From NCBI GenBank assembly GCA_949987565.1, contig OX465109.1, positions 20,914,799 to 20,978,798 of the forward strand: a stretch of 64,000 nt of DNA, given 5' to 3'. The notes under the pieces were generated by a model. It ran no database searches. It worked only from the letters and a program-made list of their open reading frames with translations, and was not told the DNA's origin. Shown here piece after piece: positions 36,394 through 49,736 of this stretch (its first letter is position 1; each line of letters begins with the position of its first letter). The position numbers were made by a program, and so were the translations under genes. The stretch comes from Luidia sarsii (Eukaryota > Echinodermata > Asteroidea > Paxillosida > Luidiidae).

Positions 36394-39300
36394 CTACTCA
36401 GTTACTCTCTGCCGTCGACCATAATGCCAGCGACTGGACAATGGCAGCTCAGAGAAACAGGTAGGGTCGCTCCCTTCTCCTGAAAATGTTTGAATAGAAA
36501 TTGACTCCGAATTAAGATGTTTTGACTCAGGCCATTCGAGGAATCCTAGGGCTACTTTCAAGCCAATTTTCAAATATGAAAACCTAAAGTGTAATACGAT
36601 ATGAACACGCAAGGAATATATCTCTGCCCATCACCTTCAAAATCTGCGATTCAACGTCCGCTCGTATGAATACACAGTTGACACATAGACGGATGAAGGG
36701 TCGTTGCCTTTCCGTGGAAAACCATCAAAAGAAATGTTCTCCAAACTCAGTAACTTTAACACTTGTCGTTAGAGGAACCCTAGACCTCTTCCTAGGGCAA
36801 ATTTGAATCTCGTCAGCATCATATTTAATGAAATATTAATTTGCAAACCCTATATTCCTACTCAGTTACTCTCTGCCGTCGACCATAATGCCAGCGACTG
36901 GACAATGGCAGCTCAGAGAAACAGGTAGGGTCGCTCCCTTCTCCTGAAAATGTTTGAATAGAAATTGACACCGAATTCAGATGATTTGACTCAGGCCATT
37001 CGAGGAATCCTAGGGCTACTTTCAAGCCAATTTTCAAGGATAAAAACCTAAAGTGTAATACGATATGAACACGCAAGGAATATATCTTTGCCCATCACCT
37101 GCAAAATCTGCGAATCAACGTCCGCTCGTATGAATACACAGTTGACACTCAGACAGATGAAAGGTCGTTGCCTTTCCGTGGAAAATCATCAAAAGAAATG
37201 TTCTCCAAACTCAGTAACTTTAACACTTGTCGTTAGAGGAACCCTAGACCTCTTCCTAGGGCAAATTTGAATGTCGTCAGCATCATATTTAATGAAATAT
37301 TAATTTGCAAACCCTATCTTCCTACTCAGTTACTCTCTGCCGTCGACCATAATGCCAGCGACTGGACAATGGCAGCTCAGAGAAACAGGTAGGGTCGCTC
37401 CCTTCTCCTGAAAATGTTTGAATAGAAATTGACTCCGAATTCAGATGTTTTGACTCAGGCCATTCGAGGAATCCTAGGGCTACTTTCAAGCCAATTTTCA
37501 AGGATGAAAACCTAAAGTGTAATACGATATGAACACGCAAGGAATATATCTCTGCCCATCACCTCCAAAATCTGTAAATCAACGTCCGCTCGTATGAATA
37601 CACAGTTGACACTCAGACAGATGAAGGGTCGTTGTCTTTCCGTGGAAAACCATCAAAAGAAATGTTCTCCAAACTCAGTAACTTTAACACTTGTCGTTAG
37701 AGGAACCCTAGACCTCTTCTTATGGCAAATTTGAATCTCGTCAGCATCATATTTAATGAAATATTAATTTGCTAACCCTATCTTCCTACTCAGTTACCCT
37801 CTGCCGTCGACCATAATGCCAGCGACTGGACAATGGCAGCTCAGAGAAACAGGTGGGGTCGCTCCCTTCTCCTGAAAATGTTTGAATAGAAATTGACTCC
37901 GAATTCAGATGTTTTGACTCAGGCCATTCGAGGAATCCTAGGGCTACTTTCAAGCCAATTTTCAAATATGAAAACCTAAAGTGTAATACGATATGAACAC
38001 GCAAGGAATATATCTCTGCCCATCACCTTCAAAATCTGCGAATCAACGTCCGCTCGTATGAATACACAGTTGACACTCAGACGGATGAAGGGTCGTTGCC
38101 TTTCCGTGGAAAACCATCAAAAGAAATGTTCTCCAAACTCAGTAACTTTAACACTTGTCGTTAGAGGAATCCTAGACCTCTTCCTAGGGCAAATTTGAAT
38201 CTCGTCAGCATCATATTTAATGAAATATTAATTTGCAAACCCTATATTCCTACTCAGTTACTCTCTGCCGTCGACCATAATGCCAGCGACTGGACAATGG
38301 CAGCTCAGAGAAACAGGTAGGGTCGCTCCCTTCTCCTGAAAATGTTTGAATAGAAATTGACTCCGAATTCAGATGTTTTGACTCAGGCCATTCGAGGAAT
38401 CCTAGGGCTACTTTCAAGCCAAGTTTCAAGGATGAAAACCTAAAATGTAATAGGATATGAACACGCTAGGAATATATCTCTGCCCATCACCTGCAAAATC
38501 TGCGACTCAACGTCCGCTCGTGTGAATACACAGTTGACACTCAGACAGATGAAAGGTCGTTGCCTTTCCGTGGAAAATCATCAAAAGAAATGTTCTCTAA
38601 AGTCAGTAACTTTAACACTTGTCGTTAGAGGAACCCTAGACCTCTTCCTAGGGCAAATTTGAATCTTGTCAGCATCATATTTAATGAAATATTAATTTGC
38701 AAACCCTATCTTCCTACTCAGTTACTCTCTGCCGTCGACCATAATGCCAGCGACTGGACAATGGCAGCTCAGAGAAACAGGTAGGGTCGCTCCCTTCTCC
38801 TGAAAATGTTTGAATAGAAATTGACTCCGAATTAAGATGTTTTGACTCAGGCCATTCGAGGAATCCTAGGGCTACTTTCAAGCCAATTTTCAAATATGAA
38901 AACCTAAAGTGTAATACGATATGAACACGCAAGGAATATATCTCTGCCCATCACCTTCAAAATCTGCGATTCAACGTCCGCTCGTATGAATACACAGTTG
39001 ACACATAGACGGATGAAGGGTCGTTGCCTTTCCGTGGAAAACCATCAAAAGAAATGTTCTCCAAACTCAGTAACTTTAACACTTGTCGTTAGAGGAACCC
39101 TAGACCTCTTCCTAGGGCAAATTTGAATCTCGTCAGCATCATATTTAATGAAATATTAATTTGCAAACCCTATATTCCTACTCAGTTACTCTCTGCCGTC
39201 GACCATAATGCCAGCGACTGGACAATGGCAGCTCAGAGAAACAGGTAGGGTCGCTCCCTTCTCCTGAAAATGTTTGAATAGAAATTGACACCGAATTCAG

Positions 39301-41033
39301 ATGATTTGACTCAGGCCATTCGAGGAATCCTAGGGCTACTTTCAAGCCAATTTTCAAGGATAAAAACCTAAAGTGTAATACGATATGAACACGCAAGGAA
39401 TATATCTTTGCCCATCACCTGCAAAATCTGCGAATCAACGTCCGCTCGTATGAATACACAGTTGACACTCAGACAGATGAAAGGTCGTTGCCTTTCCGTG
39501 GAAAATCATCAAAAGAAATGTTCTCCAAACTCAGTAACTTTAACACTTGTCGTTAGAGGAACCCTAGACCTCTTCCTAGGGCAAATTTGAATGTCGTCAG
39601 CATCATATTTAATGAAATATTAATTTGCAAACCCTATCTTCCTACTCAGTTACTCTCTGCCGTCGACCATAATGCCAGCGACTGGACAATGGCAGCTCAG
39701 AGAAACAGGTAGGGTCGCTCCCTTCTCCTGAAAATGTTTGAATAGAAATTGACTCCGAATTCAGATGTTTTGACTCAGGCCATTCGAGGAATCCTAGGGC
39801 TACTTTCAAGCCAATTTTCAAGGATGAAAACCTAAAGTGTAATACGATATGAACACGCAAGGAATATATCTCTGCCCATCACCTCCAAAATCTGTAAATC
39901 AACGTCCGCTCGTATGAATACACAGTTGACACTCAGACAGATGAAGGGTCGTTGTCTTTCCGTGGAAAACCATCAAAAGAAATGTTCTCCAAACTCAGTA
40001 ACTTTAACACTTGTCGTTAGAGGAACCCTAGACCTCTTCTTATGGCAAATTTGAATCTCGTCAGCATCATATTTAATGAAATATTAATTTGCTAACCCTA
40101 TCTTCCTACTCAGTTACCCTCTGCCGTCGACCATAATGCCAGCGACTGGACAATGGCAGCTCAGAGAAACAGGTGGGGTCGCTCCCTTCTCCTGAAAATG
40201 TTTGAATAGAAATTGACTCCGAATTCAGATGTTTTGACTCAGGCCATTCGAGGAATCCTAGGGCTACTTTCAAGCCAATTTTCAAATATGAAAACCTAAA
40301 GTGTAATACGATATGAACACGCAAGGAATATATCTCTGCCCATCACCTTCAAAATCTGCGAATCAACGTCCGCTCGTATGAATACACAGTTGACACTCAG
40401 ACGGATGAAGGGTCGTTGCCTTTCCGTGGAAAACCATCAAAAGAAATGTTCTCCAAACTCAGTAACTTTAACACTTGTCGTTAGAGGAATCCTAGACCTC
40501 TTCCTAGGGCAAATTTGAATCTCGTCAGCATCATATTTAATGAAATATTAATTTGCAAACCCTATATTCCTACTCAGTTACTCTCTGCCGTCGACCATAA
40601 TGCCAGCGACTGGACAATGGCAGCTCAGAGAAACAGGTAGGGTCGCTCCCTTCTCCTGAAAATGTTTGAATAGAAATTGACTCCGAATTCAGATGTTTTG
40701 ACTCAGGCCATTCGAGGAATCCTAGGGCTACTTTCAAGCCAAGTTTCAAGGATGAAAACCTAAAATGTAATAGGATATGAACACGCTAGGAATATATCTC
40801 TGCCCATCACCTGCAAAATCTGCGACTCAACGTCCGCTCGTGTGAATACACAGTTGACACTCAGACAGATGAAAGGTCGTTGCCTTTCCGTGGAAAATCA
40901 TCAAAAGAAATGTTCTCTAAAGTCAGTAACTTTAACACTTGTCGTTAGAGGAACCCTAGACCTCTTCCTAGGGCAAATTTGAATCTTGTCAGCATCATAT
41001 TTAATGAAATATTAATTTGCAAACCCTATCTTC
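36394..41033 (+). repeat. Tandem 2320-bp pentamers in array F
   Basis: 36394-38713 and 38714-41033 carry the same five subtypes in the same order: attaagatg with caaatatgaaaacc; gacaccgaattcagatgatt with ggataaaaacc; a plain monomer; a monomer with acaggtggggtc; and a monomer with aataggatatgaacacgct. The upstream flanks differ, so the duplication boundary lies near the attaagatg monomer. Confidence 0.85.
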
Positions 41034-44000
41034 CTACTCAGTTACTCTCTGCCGTCGACCATAATGCCAGCGACTGGACAATGGCAGCTCAGAGAAACAG
41101 GTAGGGTCGCTCCCTTCTCCTGAAAATGTTTGAATAGAAATTGACTCCGAATTCAGATGTTTTGACTCAGGCCATTCGAGGAACCCTAGGGCTACTTTCA
41201 AGGCAAGTTTCAAGAATCAAAACCTAAAATGTAAAACGATATGAACACGCAAGAAATATGTCTCTGCCCATCACCTCCAAAATCTGCAAATCAACGTCGC
41301 CTCGTATAAATACACAGTTGACACTCAGACAGATGAAAGGTCGTTGCCTTTCCGTGGAAAATCATCAAAAGAAATGTTCTCCAAACTCAGTAACTTTAAC
41401 ACTTGTCGTTAGAGGAATCCTAGACCTCTTCCTAGGGCAAATTTGAATCTCGTCAGCATCATATTTAATGAAATATTAATTTGCAAACCCTATATTCCTA
41501 CTCAGTTACTCTCTGCCGTCGACCATAATGCCAGCGACTGGACAATGGCAGCTCAGAGAAACAGGTAGGCTCGCTCCCTTCTCCTGAAAATGTTTGAATA
41601 GAAATTGACCCCGAATTCAGATGTTTTGACTCAGGCCATTCGAGGAATCCTAGGGCTACTTTCAAGGCAAGTTTCAAGAATCAAAACCTAAAATGTAAAA
41701 CGATATGAACACGCAAGAAATATGTCTCTGCCCATCACCTCCAAAATATGCGAATCAACGTCGCCTCGTATGAATACACAGTTGACACTCAGACAGATGA
41801 AAGGTCGTTGCCTTTCCGTGGAAAATCATCAAAAGAAATGTTCTCCAAACTCAGTAACTTTAACACTTGTCGTTAGAGGAACCCTAGACCTCTTCCTAGG
41901 GCAAATTTGAATGTCGTCAGCATCATATTTAATGAAATATTAATTTGCAAACCCTATCTTCCTACTCAGTTACTCTCTGCCGTCGACCATAATGCCAGCG
42001 ACTGGACAATGGCAGCTCAGAGAAACAGGTAGGGTCGCTCCCTTCTCCTGAAAATGTTTGAATAGAAATTGACTCCGAATTCAGATGTTTTGACTCAGGC
42101 CATTCGAGGAATCCTAGGGCTACTTTCAAGCCAAGTTTCAAGGATGAAAACCTAAAATGTAATAGGATATGAACACGCTAGGAATATATCTCTGCCCATC
42201 ACCTGCAAAATCTGCGACTCAACGTCCGCTCGTGTGAATACACAGTTGACACTCAGACAGATGAAAGGTCGTTGCCTTTCCGTGGAAAATCATCAAAAGA
42301 AATGTTCTCTAAAGTCAGTAACTTTAACACTTGTCGTTAGAGGAACCCTAGACCTCTTCCTAGGGCAAATTTGAATCTTGTCAGCATCATATTTAATGAA
42401 ATATTAATTTGCAAACCCTATCTTCCTACTCAGTTACTCTCTGCCGTCGACCATAATGCCAGCGACTGGACAATGGCAGCTCAGAGAAACAGGTAGGGTC
42501 GCTCCCTTCTCCTGAAAATGTTTGAATAGAAATTGACTCCGAATTCAGATGTTTTGACTCAGGCCATTCGAGGAATCCTAGGGCTACTTTCAAGCCAATT
42601 TTCAAATATGAAAACCTAAAGTGTAATACGATATGAACACGCAAGGAATATATCTCTGCCCATCACCTTCAAAATCTGCGAATCAACGTCCGCTCGTATG
42701 AATACACAGTTGACACTCAGACGGATGAAGGGTCGTTGCCTTTCCGTGGAAAACCATCAAAAGAAATGTTCTCCAAACTCAGTAACTTTAACACTTGTCG
42801 TTAGAGGAATCCTAGACCTCTTCCTAGGGCAAATTTGAATCTCGTCAGCATCATATTTAATGAAATATTAATTTGCAAACCCTATATTCCTACTCAGTTA
42901 CTCTCTGCCGTCGACCATAATGCCAGCGACTGGACAATGGCAGCTCAGAGAAACAGGTAGGGTCGCTCCCTTCTCCTGAAAATGTTTGAATAGAAATTGA
43001 CTCCGAATTCAGATGTTTTGACTCAGGCCATTCGAGGAATCCTAGGGCTACTTTCAAGCCAAGTTTCAAGGATGAAAACCTAAAATGTAATAGGATATGA
43101 ACACGCTAGGAATATATCTCTGCCCATCAGCTGCAAAATCTGCGACTCAACGTCCGCTCGTGTGAATACACAGTTGACACTCAGACAGATGAAAGGTCGT
43201 TGCCTTTCCGTGGAAAATCATCAAAAGAAATGTTCTCTAAAGTCAGTAACTTTAACACTTGTCGTTAGAGGAACCCTAGACCTCTTCCTAGGGCAAATTT
43301 GAATCTTGTCAGCATCATATTTAATGAAATATTAATTTGCAAACCCTATCTTCCTACTCAGTTACTCTCTGCCGTCAACCATAATGCCAGCGACTGGACA
43401 ATGGCAGCTCAGAGAAACAGGTAGGGTCGCTCCCTTCTCCTGAAAATGTTTGAATAGAAATTGACTCCGAATTCAGATGTTTTGACTCAGGCCATTCGAG
43501 GAACCCTAGGGCTACTTTCAAGGCAAGTTTCAAGAATCAAAACCTAAAATGTAAAACGATATGAACACGCAAGAAATATGTCTCTGCCCATCACCTCCAA
43601 AATCTGCAAATCAACGTCGCCTCGTATAAATACACAGTTGACACTCAGACAGATGAAAGGTCGTTGCCTTTCCGTGGAAAATCATCAAAAGAAATGTTCT
43701 CCAAACTCAGTAACTTTAACACTTGTCGTTAGAGGAATCCTAGACCTCTTCCTAGGGCAAATTTGAATCTCGTCAGCATCATATTTAATGAAATATTAAT
43801 TTGCAAACCCTATATTCCTACTCAGTTACTCTCTGCCGTCGACCATAATGCCAGCGACTGGACAATGGCAGCTCAGAGAAACAGGTAGGCTCGCTCCCTT
43901 CTCCTGAAAATGTTTGAATAGAAATTGACCCCGAATTCAGATGTTTTGACTCAGGCCATTCGAGGAATCCTAGGGCTACTTTCAAGGCAAGTTTCAAGAA

Positions 44001-44281
44001 TCAAAACCTAAAATGTAAAACGATATGAACACGCAAGAAATATGTCTCTGCCCATCACCTCCAAAATATGCGAATCAACGTCGCCTCGTATGAATACACA
44101 GTTGACACTCAGACAGATGAAAGGTCGTTGCCTTTCCGTGGAAAATCATCAAAAGAAATGTTCTCCAAACTCAGTAACTTTAACACTTGTCGTTAGAGGA
44201 ACCCTAGACCTCTTCCTAGGGCAAATTTGAATGTCGTCAGCATCATATTTAATGAAATATTAATTTGCAAACCCTATCTTC
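41034..44281 (+). repeat. Second 2320-bp periodic block in array F
   Basis: 41034-41961 recurs at 43354-44281 (offset 2320), with gaaccctaggg, acgcaagaaatatg and acgtcgcctcgtataaat in both. The intervening monomers 42426 and 42890 match 40106 and 40570 at the same offset. The block therefore extends the pentamer periodicity with one substitution of phase. A private gccgtcaacc change near 43371 destroys the usual GTCGAC site. Confidence 0.78.
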
Positions 44282-45204
44282 CTACTCAGTTACTCTCTGC
44301 CGTCGACCATAATGCCAGCGACTGGACAATGGCAGCTCAGAGAAACAGGTAGGGTCGCTCCCTTCTCCTGAAAATGTTTGAATAGAAATTGACTCCGAAT
44401 TCAGATGTTTTGACTCAGGCCATTCGAGGAATCTTAGGGCTACTTTCAAGCCAATTTTCAAGGATGAAAACCTAAAATGTAATACGATATGAACACGCAA
44501 GGAATATATCTCTGCCCATTACCTGCAAAATCTGCGAATCAACGTCCGCTCGTATGAATACACAGTTGACACTCAGACGGATGAAGGGTCGTTGCCTTTC
44601 CGTGGAAAACCATCAAAAGAAATGTTCTCCAAACTCAGTAACTTTAACACTTGTCGTTAGAGGAACCCTAGACCTCTTCCTAGGGCAAATTTGAATCTCG
44701 TCAGCATCATATTTAATGAAATATTAATTTGCAAACCCTATATTCCTACTCAGTTACTCTCTGCCGTCGACCATAATGCCAGCGACTGGACAATGGCAGC
44801 TCAGAGAAACAGGTAGGGTCGCTCCCTTCTCCTGAAAATGTTTGATTAGAAATTGACTCCGAATTTAGATGTTTTGACTCAGGCCATTCGAGGAATCGTA
44901 GGGCTACTTTCAAGACAATTTTCAAGAATCAAAACCTAAAATGTAATACGATATGAACACGCAAGGAATATATCTCTGCCCATCAGATCAAATATCTGCG
45001 AATCAACGTCCGCTCGTATGAATACACAGTTGACACTCAGACAGATGAAGGGTCGTTGCCTTTCCGTGGAAAACCATCAGAAGAAATGTTCTCCAAACTC
45101 AGTAACTTTAACACCTGTCGTTACAGGAACCCTAGACCTCTTCCTAGGGCAAATTTGAATATTCGCCAGCATCATATTTAATGAAATATTAATTTGCAAA
45201 CCCT

Positions 45205-46170
45205 CTTGCTTGACTTGTTTCTACTCGGTCTCTTTCTGCCCTCGACCATTAAAAGTACATGAACACACACACACTTCCTCAGTCATAAAGGTTAGTTTCC
45301 TTTGCGTGATGATAAAATAATTTAAACATGTGCGCTTTCAGTCATTTTAACAATGTTCGACGGCTTATTCCAGATTCATTTTTGTTTCGACCTACTCTAT
45401 GGCGTTACTTCAGAACTACTTACGCAAAAGCAAACTTAAGTAAGTCGCCCCATATTCACACCACGCTACCATGCAAATGGCTATACAGGTGGAAATCTAA
45501 ACAAATCGCCCCATATTCACCAGACGCTGTGACGCGTATCGTTGCGTATCTTAAGACCGAACAGGTCTGAGAGGATGACCACCTAACTTTTGAGTATCTA
45601 GCGAGACCTGTTCACTTGAATAGACACGCACGGTGCACTTGTAGAATCATTTTACTCTTGTCCTTGCGTATCTTTTGACCGCACAGGTCTGAGAGGATGA
45701 CCAGCTAACCTTTGAATATTCAGCGAGACCCGTTGACTAGGATAGAGACGGACTGTTCTCTTGAAGAATAATTTTACCTTCGTCCTTGCGTATCTTTTGA
45801 CCGAACAGGTCTGAGAGGATGACCACCTAACTTTGAATATTCAGTGAGACCCTTTCACCTTTGACTAGAATACAGGCGGGCGGTGATCTTGCACAATCTT
45901 TTCACCCCTGTCTTCGCGTATCTTGAAACCGAACAGATCTGACTGAATGGCCAATCCCACCTATAACATACAGGTGGACCATGAACCTGTAGAATCATTT
46001 CATCTTCTCGGTGCAGGATACATAGCGCAATGGTTGTCCCTACACGTTTAACATTACTTCACAAATACATCACTTGACTTGCAAAGTGTACATTATCTTT
46101 CCGCTACTCTCCGCAGACTGTTCTATGCTCTTCTCAACAAAGACGAGCTCCCTCCTTATTGAAGAGGTTA
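45205..46170. repeat. Spacer copy 6 (long type, 966 bp)
   Basis: This has the short-type arrangement plus one additional 122-bp subrepeat (45666-45787). Linked differences from copies 1-5 include cgtatcgttgcg and gaaaccgaac within it, and cttcctaggg and aacacctgtcg in the monomer to its left. Spacers 6-8 thus form one family and spacers 1-5 another. Confidence 0.9.
45666..45787 (+). repeat. Extra 122-bp subrepeat in long-type spacer
   Basis: It runs from gcgtatctt to the next gcgtatctt. It differs from both neighbours (gaccgcacagg, gaccagctaacc, gactaggatagagacgga), so it is not a fresh duplicate of either. The simplest reading is that the four-copy spacer is ancestral and the short type lost this copy by exchange between subrepeats. 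Confidence 0.8.
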
Positions 46171-49100
46171 TCCTAGGAATCCTAGGGATACTTCCAAGCC
46201 AAGTTTCAAGAATCAAAACCTAAAATGTAATACGATATGAACACGCAAGGAATATATCTCTGCCCATCACCTCCAAAATCTGCAAATCAACGTCCGCTCG
46301 TATGAATACACAGTTGACACTCAGACAGATGAAGGGTCGTTGTCTTTCCGTGGAAAACCATCAAAAGAAATGTTCTCCAAACTCAGTAACTTTAACACTT
46401 GTCGTTAGAGGAACCCTAGACCTCTTCTTATGGCAAATTTGAATCTTGTCAGCATCATATTTAATGAAATATTAATTTGCAAACCCTATCTTCCTACTCA
46501 GTTACCCTCTGCCGTCGACCATAATGCCAGCGACTGGACAATGGCAGCTCAGAGAAACAGGTAGGGTCGCTCCCTTCTCCTGAAAATGTTTGAATAGAAA
46601 TTGACTCCGAATTCAGATGTTTTGACTCAGGCCATTCGAGGAATCCTAGGGCTACTTTCAAGCCAATTTTCAAGGATGAAAACCTAAAATGTAATACGAT
46701 ATGAACACGCAAGGAATATATCTCTGCCCATCACCTTCAAAATCTGCGAATCAACGTCCGCTCATATGAATACACAGTTGACACTCAGACGGATGAAGGG
46801 TCGTTGCCTTTCCGTGGAAAACCATCAAAAGAAATGTTCTCCAAACTCAGTAACTTTAACACTTGTCGTTAGAGGAATCCTAGACCTCCTCCTAGGGCAA
46901 ATTTGAATCTCGTCAGCATCATATTTAATGAAATATTAATTTGCAAACCCTATATTCCTACTCAGTTACTCTCTGCCGTCGACCATAATGCCAGCGACTG
47001 GACAATGGCAGCTCAGAGAAACAGGTAGGGTCGCTCCCTTCTCCTGAAAATGTTTGAATAGAAATTGACACCGAATTCAGATGATTTGACTCAGGCCATT
47101 CGAGGAATCCTAGGGCTACTTTCAAGCCAATTTTCAAGGATGAAAACCTAAAGTGTAATACGATATGAACACGCAAGGAATATATCTCTGCCCATCACCT
47201 CCAAAATCTGTAAATCAACGTCCGCTCGTATGAATACACAGTTGACACTCAGACAGATGAAGGGTCGTTGTCTTTCCGTGGAAAACCATCAAAAGAAATG
47301 TTCTCCAAACTCAGTAACTTTAACACTTGTCGTTAGAGGAACCCTAGACCTCTTCTTATGGCAAATTTGAATCTTGTCAGCATCATATTTAATGAAATAT
47401 TAATTTGCTAACCCTATCTTCCTACTCAGTTACCCTCTGCCGTCGACCATAATGCCAGCGACTGGACAATGGCAGCTCAGAGAAACAGGTAGGGTCGCTC
47501 CCTTCTCCTGAAAATGTTTGAATAGAAATTGACTCCGAATTCAGATGTTTTGACTCAGGCCATTCGAGGAATCCTAGGGCTACTTTCAAGCCAATTTTCA
47601 AGGATGAAAACCTAAAGTGTAATACGATATGAACACGCAAGGAATATATCTTTGCCCATCACCTGCAAAATCTGCGAATCAACGTCCCCTCGTATGAACA
47701 CACAGTTGACACTCAGACGGATGAAGGGTCGTTGCCTTTCCGTGGAAAACCATCAAAAGAAATGTTCTCCAAACTCAGTAACTTTAACACTTGTCGTTAG
47801 AGGAATCCTAGACCTCTTCCTAGGGCAAATTTGAATCTCGTCAGCATCATATTTAATAAAATATTAATTTGCAAACCCTATCTTCCTACTCAGTTACTCT
47901 CTGCCGTCGACCATAATGCCAGCGACTGGACAATGGCAGCTCAGAGAAACAGGTAGGGTCGCTCCCTTCTCCTGAAAATGTTTGAATAGAAATTGACTCC
48001 GAATTCAGATGTTTTGACTCAGGCCATTCGAGGAATCCTAGGGCTACTTTCAAGCCAATTTTCAAGGATGAAAACCTAAAATGTAATACGATATGAACAC
48101 GCAAGGAATATATCTCTGCCCATCACCTGCAAAATATGCGAATCAACGTCGCCTCGTATGAATACACAGTTGACACTCAGACAGATGAAAGGTCGTTGCC
48201 TTTCCGTGGAAAATCATCAAAAGAAATGTTCTCCAAACTCAGTAACTTTAACACTTGTCGTTAGAGGAATCCTAGACCTCTTCCTAGGGCAAATTTGAAT
48301 CTCGTCAGCATCATATTTAATGAAATATTATTTTGCAAACCCTATCTTCCTACTCAGTTACTCTCTGCCGTCGACCATAATGCCAGCGACTGGACAATGG
48401 CAGCTCAGAGAAACAGGTAGGGTCGCTCCCTTCTCCTGAAAATGTTTGAATAGAAATTGACTCCGAATTCAGATGTTTTGACTCAGGCCATTCGAGGAAT
48501 CCTAGGGCTACTTTCAAGCCAAGTTTCAAGAATCAAAACCTAAAATGTAAAACGATATGAACACGCAAGGAATATATCTCTGCCCATCACCTGCAAAATC
48601 TGCGAATCAACGTCCGCTCGTATGAATGCACAGTTGACACTCAGACAGATGAAGGGTCGTTGCCTTTCCGTGGAAAACCATCAAAAGAAATGTTCTCCAA
48701 ACTCAGTAACTTTAACACTTGTCGTTAGAGGAATCCTAGACCTCTTCCTAGGGCAAATTTGAATCTTGTCAGCATCATATTTAATAAAATATTAATTTGC
48801 AAACCCTATATTCCTACTCAGTTACCCTCTGCCGTCGACCATAATGCCAGCGACTGGAAAATGGCAGCTCAGAGAAACAGGTAGGGTCGCTCCCTTCTCC
48901 TGAAAATGTTTGAATAGAAATTGACACCGAATTCAGATGATTTGACTCAGGCCATTCGAGGAATCCTAGGGTTACTTTCAAGCCAATTTTCAAGGATGAA
49001 AACCTAAAATGTAATACGATATGAACACGCAAGGAATATATCTCTGCCCATCACCTGCAAAATCTGCGAATCAACGTCCGCTCGTATGAATACACAGTTG

Positions 49101-49736
49101 ACACTCAGACGGATGAAGGGTCGTTGCCTTTCCGTGGAAAACCATCAAAAGAAATGTTCTCCAAACTCAGTAACTTTAACACTTGTCGTTAGAGGAACCC
49201 TAGACCTCTTCCTAGGGCAAATTTGAATCTTGTCAGCATCATATTTAATGAAATATTAATTTGCAAACCCTATATTCCTACTCAGTTACTCTCTGCCGTC
49301 GACCATAATGCCAGCGACTGGACAATGGCAGCTCAGAGAAACAGGTAGGGTCGCTCCCTTCTCCTGAAAATGTTTGAATAGAAATTGACTCCGAATTTAG
49401 ATGTTTTGACTCAGGCCATTCGAGGAATCGTAGGGCTACTTTCAAGACAATTTTCAAGAATCAAAACCTAAAATGTAATACGATATGAACACGCAAGGAA
49501 TATATCTCTGCCCATCAGATCAAATATCTGCGAATCAACGTCCGCTCGTATGAATACACAGTTGACACTCAGACAGATGAAGGGTCGTTGCCTTTCCGTG
49601 GAAAACCATCAGAAGAAATGTTCTCCAAACTCAGTAACTTTAACACCTGTCGTTACAGGAACCCTAGACCTCTTCCTAGGGCAAATTTGAATATTCGCCA
49701 GCATCATATTTAATGAAATATTAATTTGCAAACCCT
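46171..49736 (+). repeat. Monomer array G (7 registers)
   Basis: The register starts are 46494, 46958, 47422, 47886, 48350, 48814 and 49278. It mixes array-A-like, array-E-like (47435-48340) and private subtypes (ctggaaaatgg and tagggttactt near 48856 and 48969). No gene is visible. Confidence 0.92.

Larger units (their letters stand above)
31431..45204 (+). repeat. Monomer array F (29 registers, expanded)
   Basis: The registers run every 464 bp from 31754 to 44746 without a spacer. 31431-37030 duplicates array E (offset 6730). From 36394 to about 44430 a 2320-bp (five-monomer) periodicity dominates. The final monomer (44746) carries gattagaaattg and gaatcgtaggg and leads into the long-type spacer. 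No gene is visible. Confidence 0.92.
31331..46070. repeat. Higher-order unit 6, 14740 bp, expanded
   Basis: This unit has 29 monomer registers (31754 to 44746) between spacers, against 7-12 elsewhere. The first 5.7 kb (31331 to 37030) is nearly identical to 24601-30300, with rare differences such as caggccttt near 36069. The rest is an expansion dominated by a 2320-bp period. It ends in the first long-type spacer. Confidence 0.93.
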
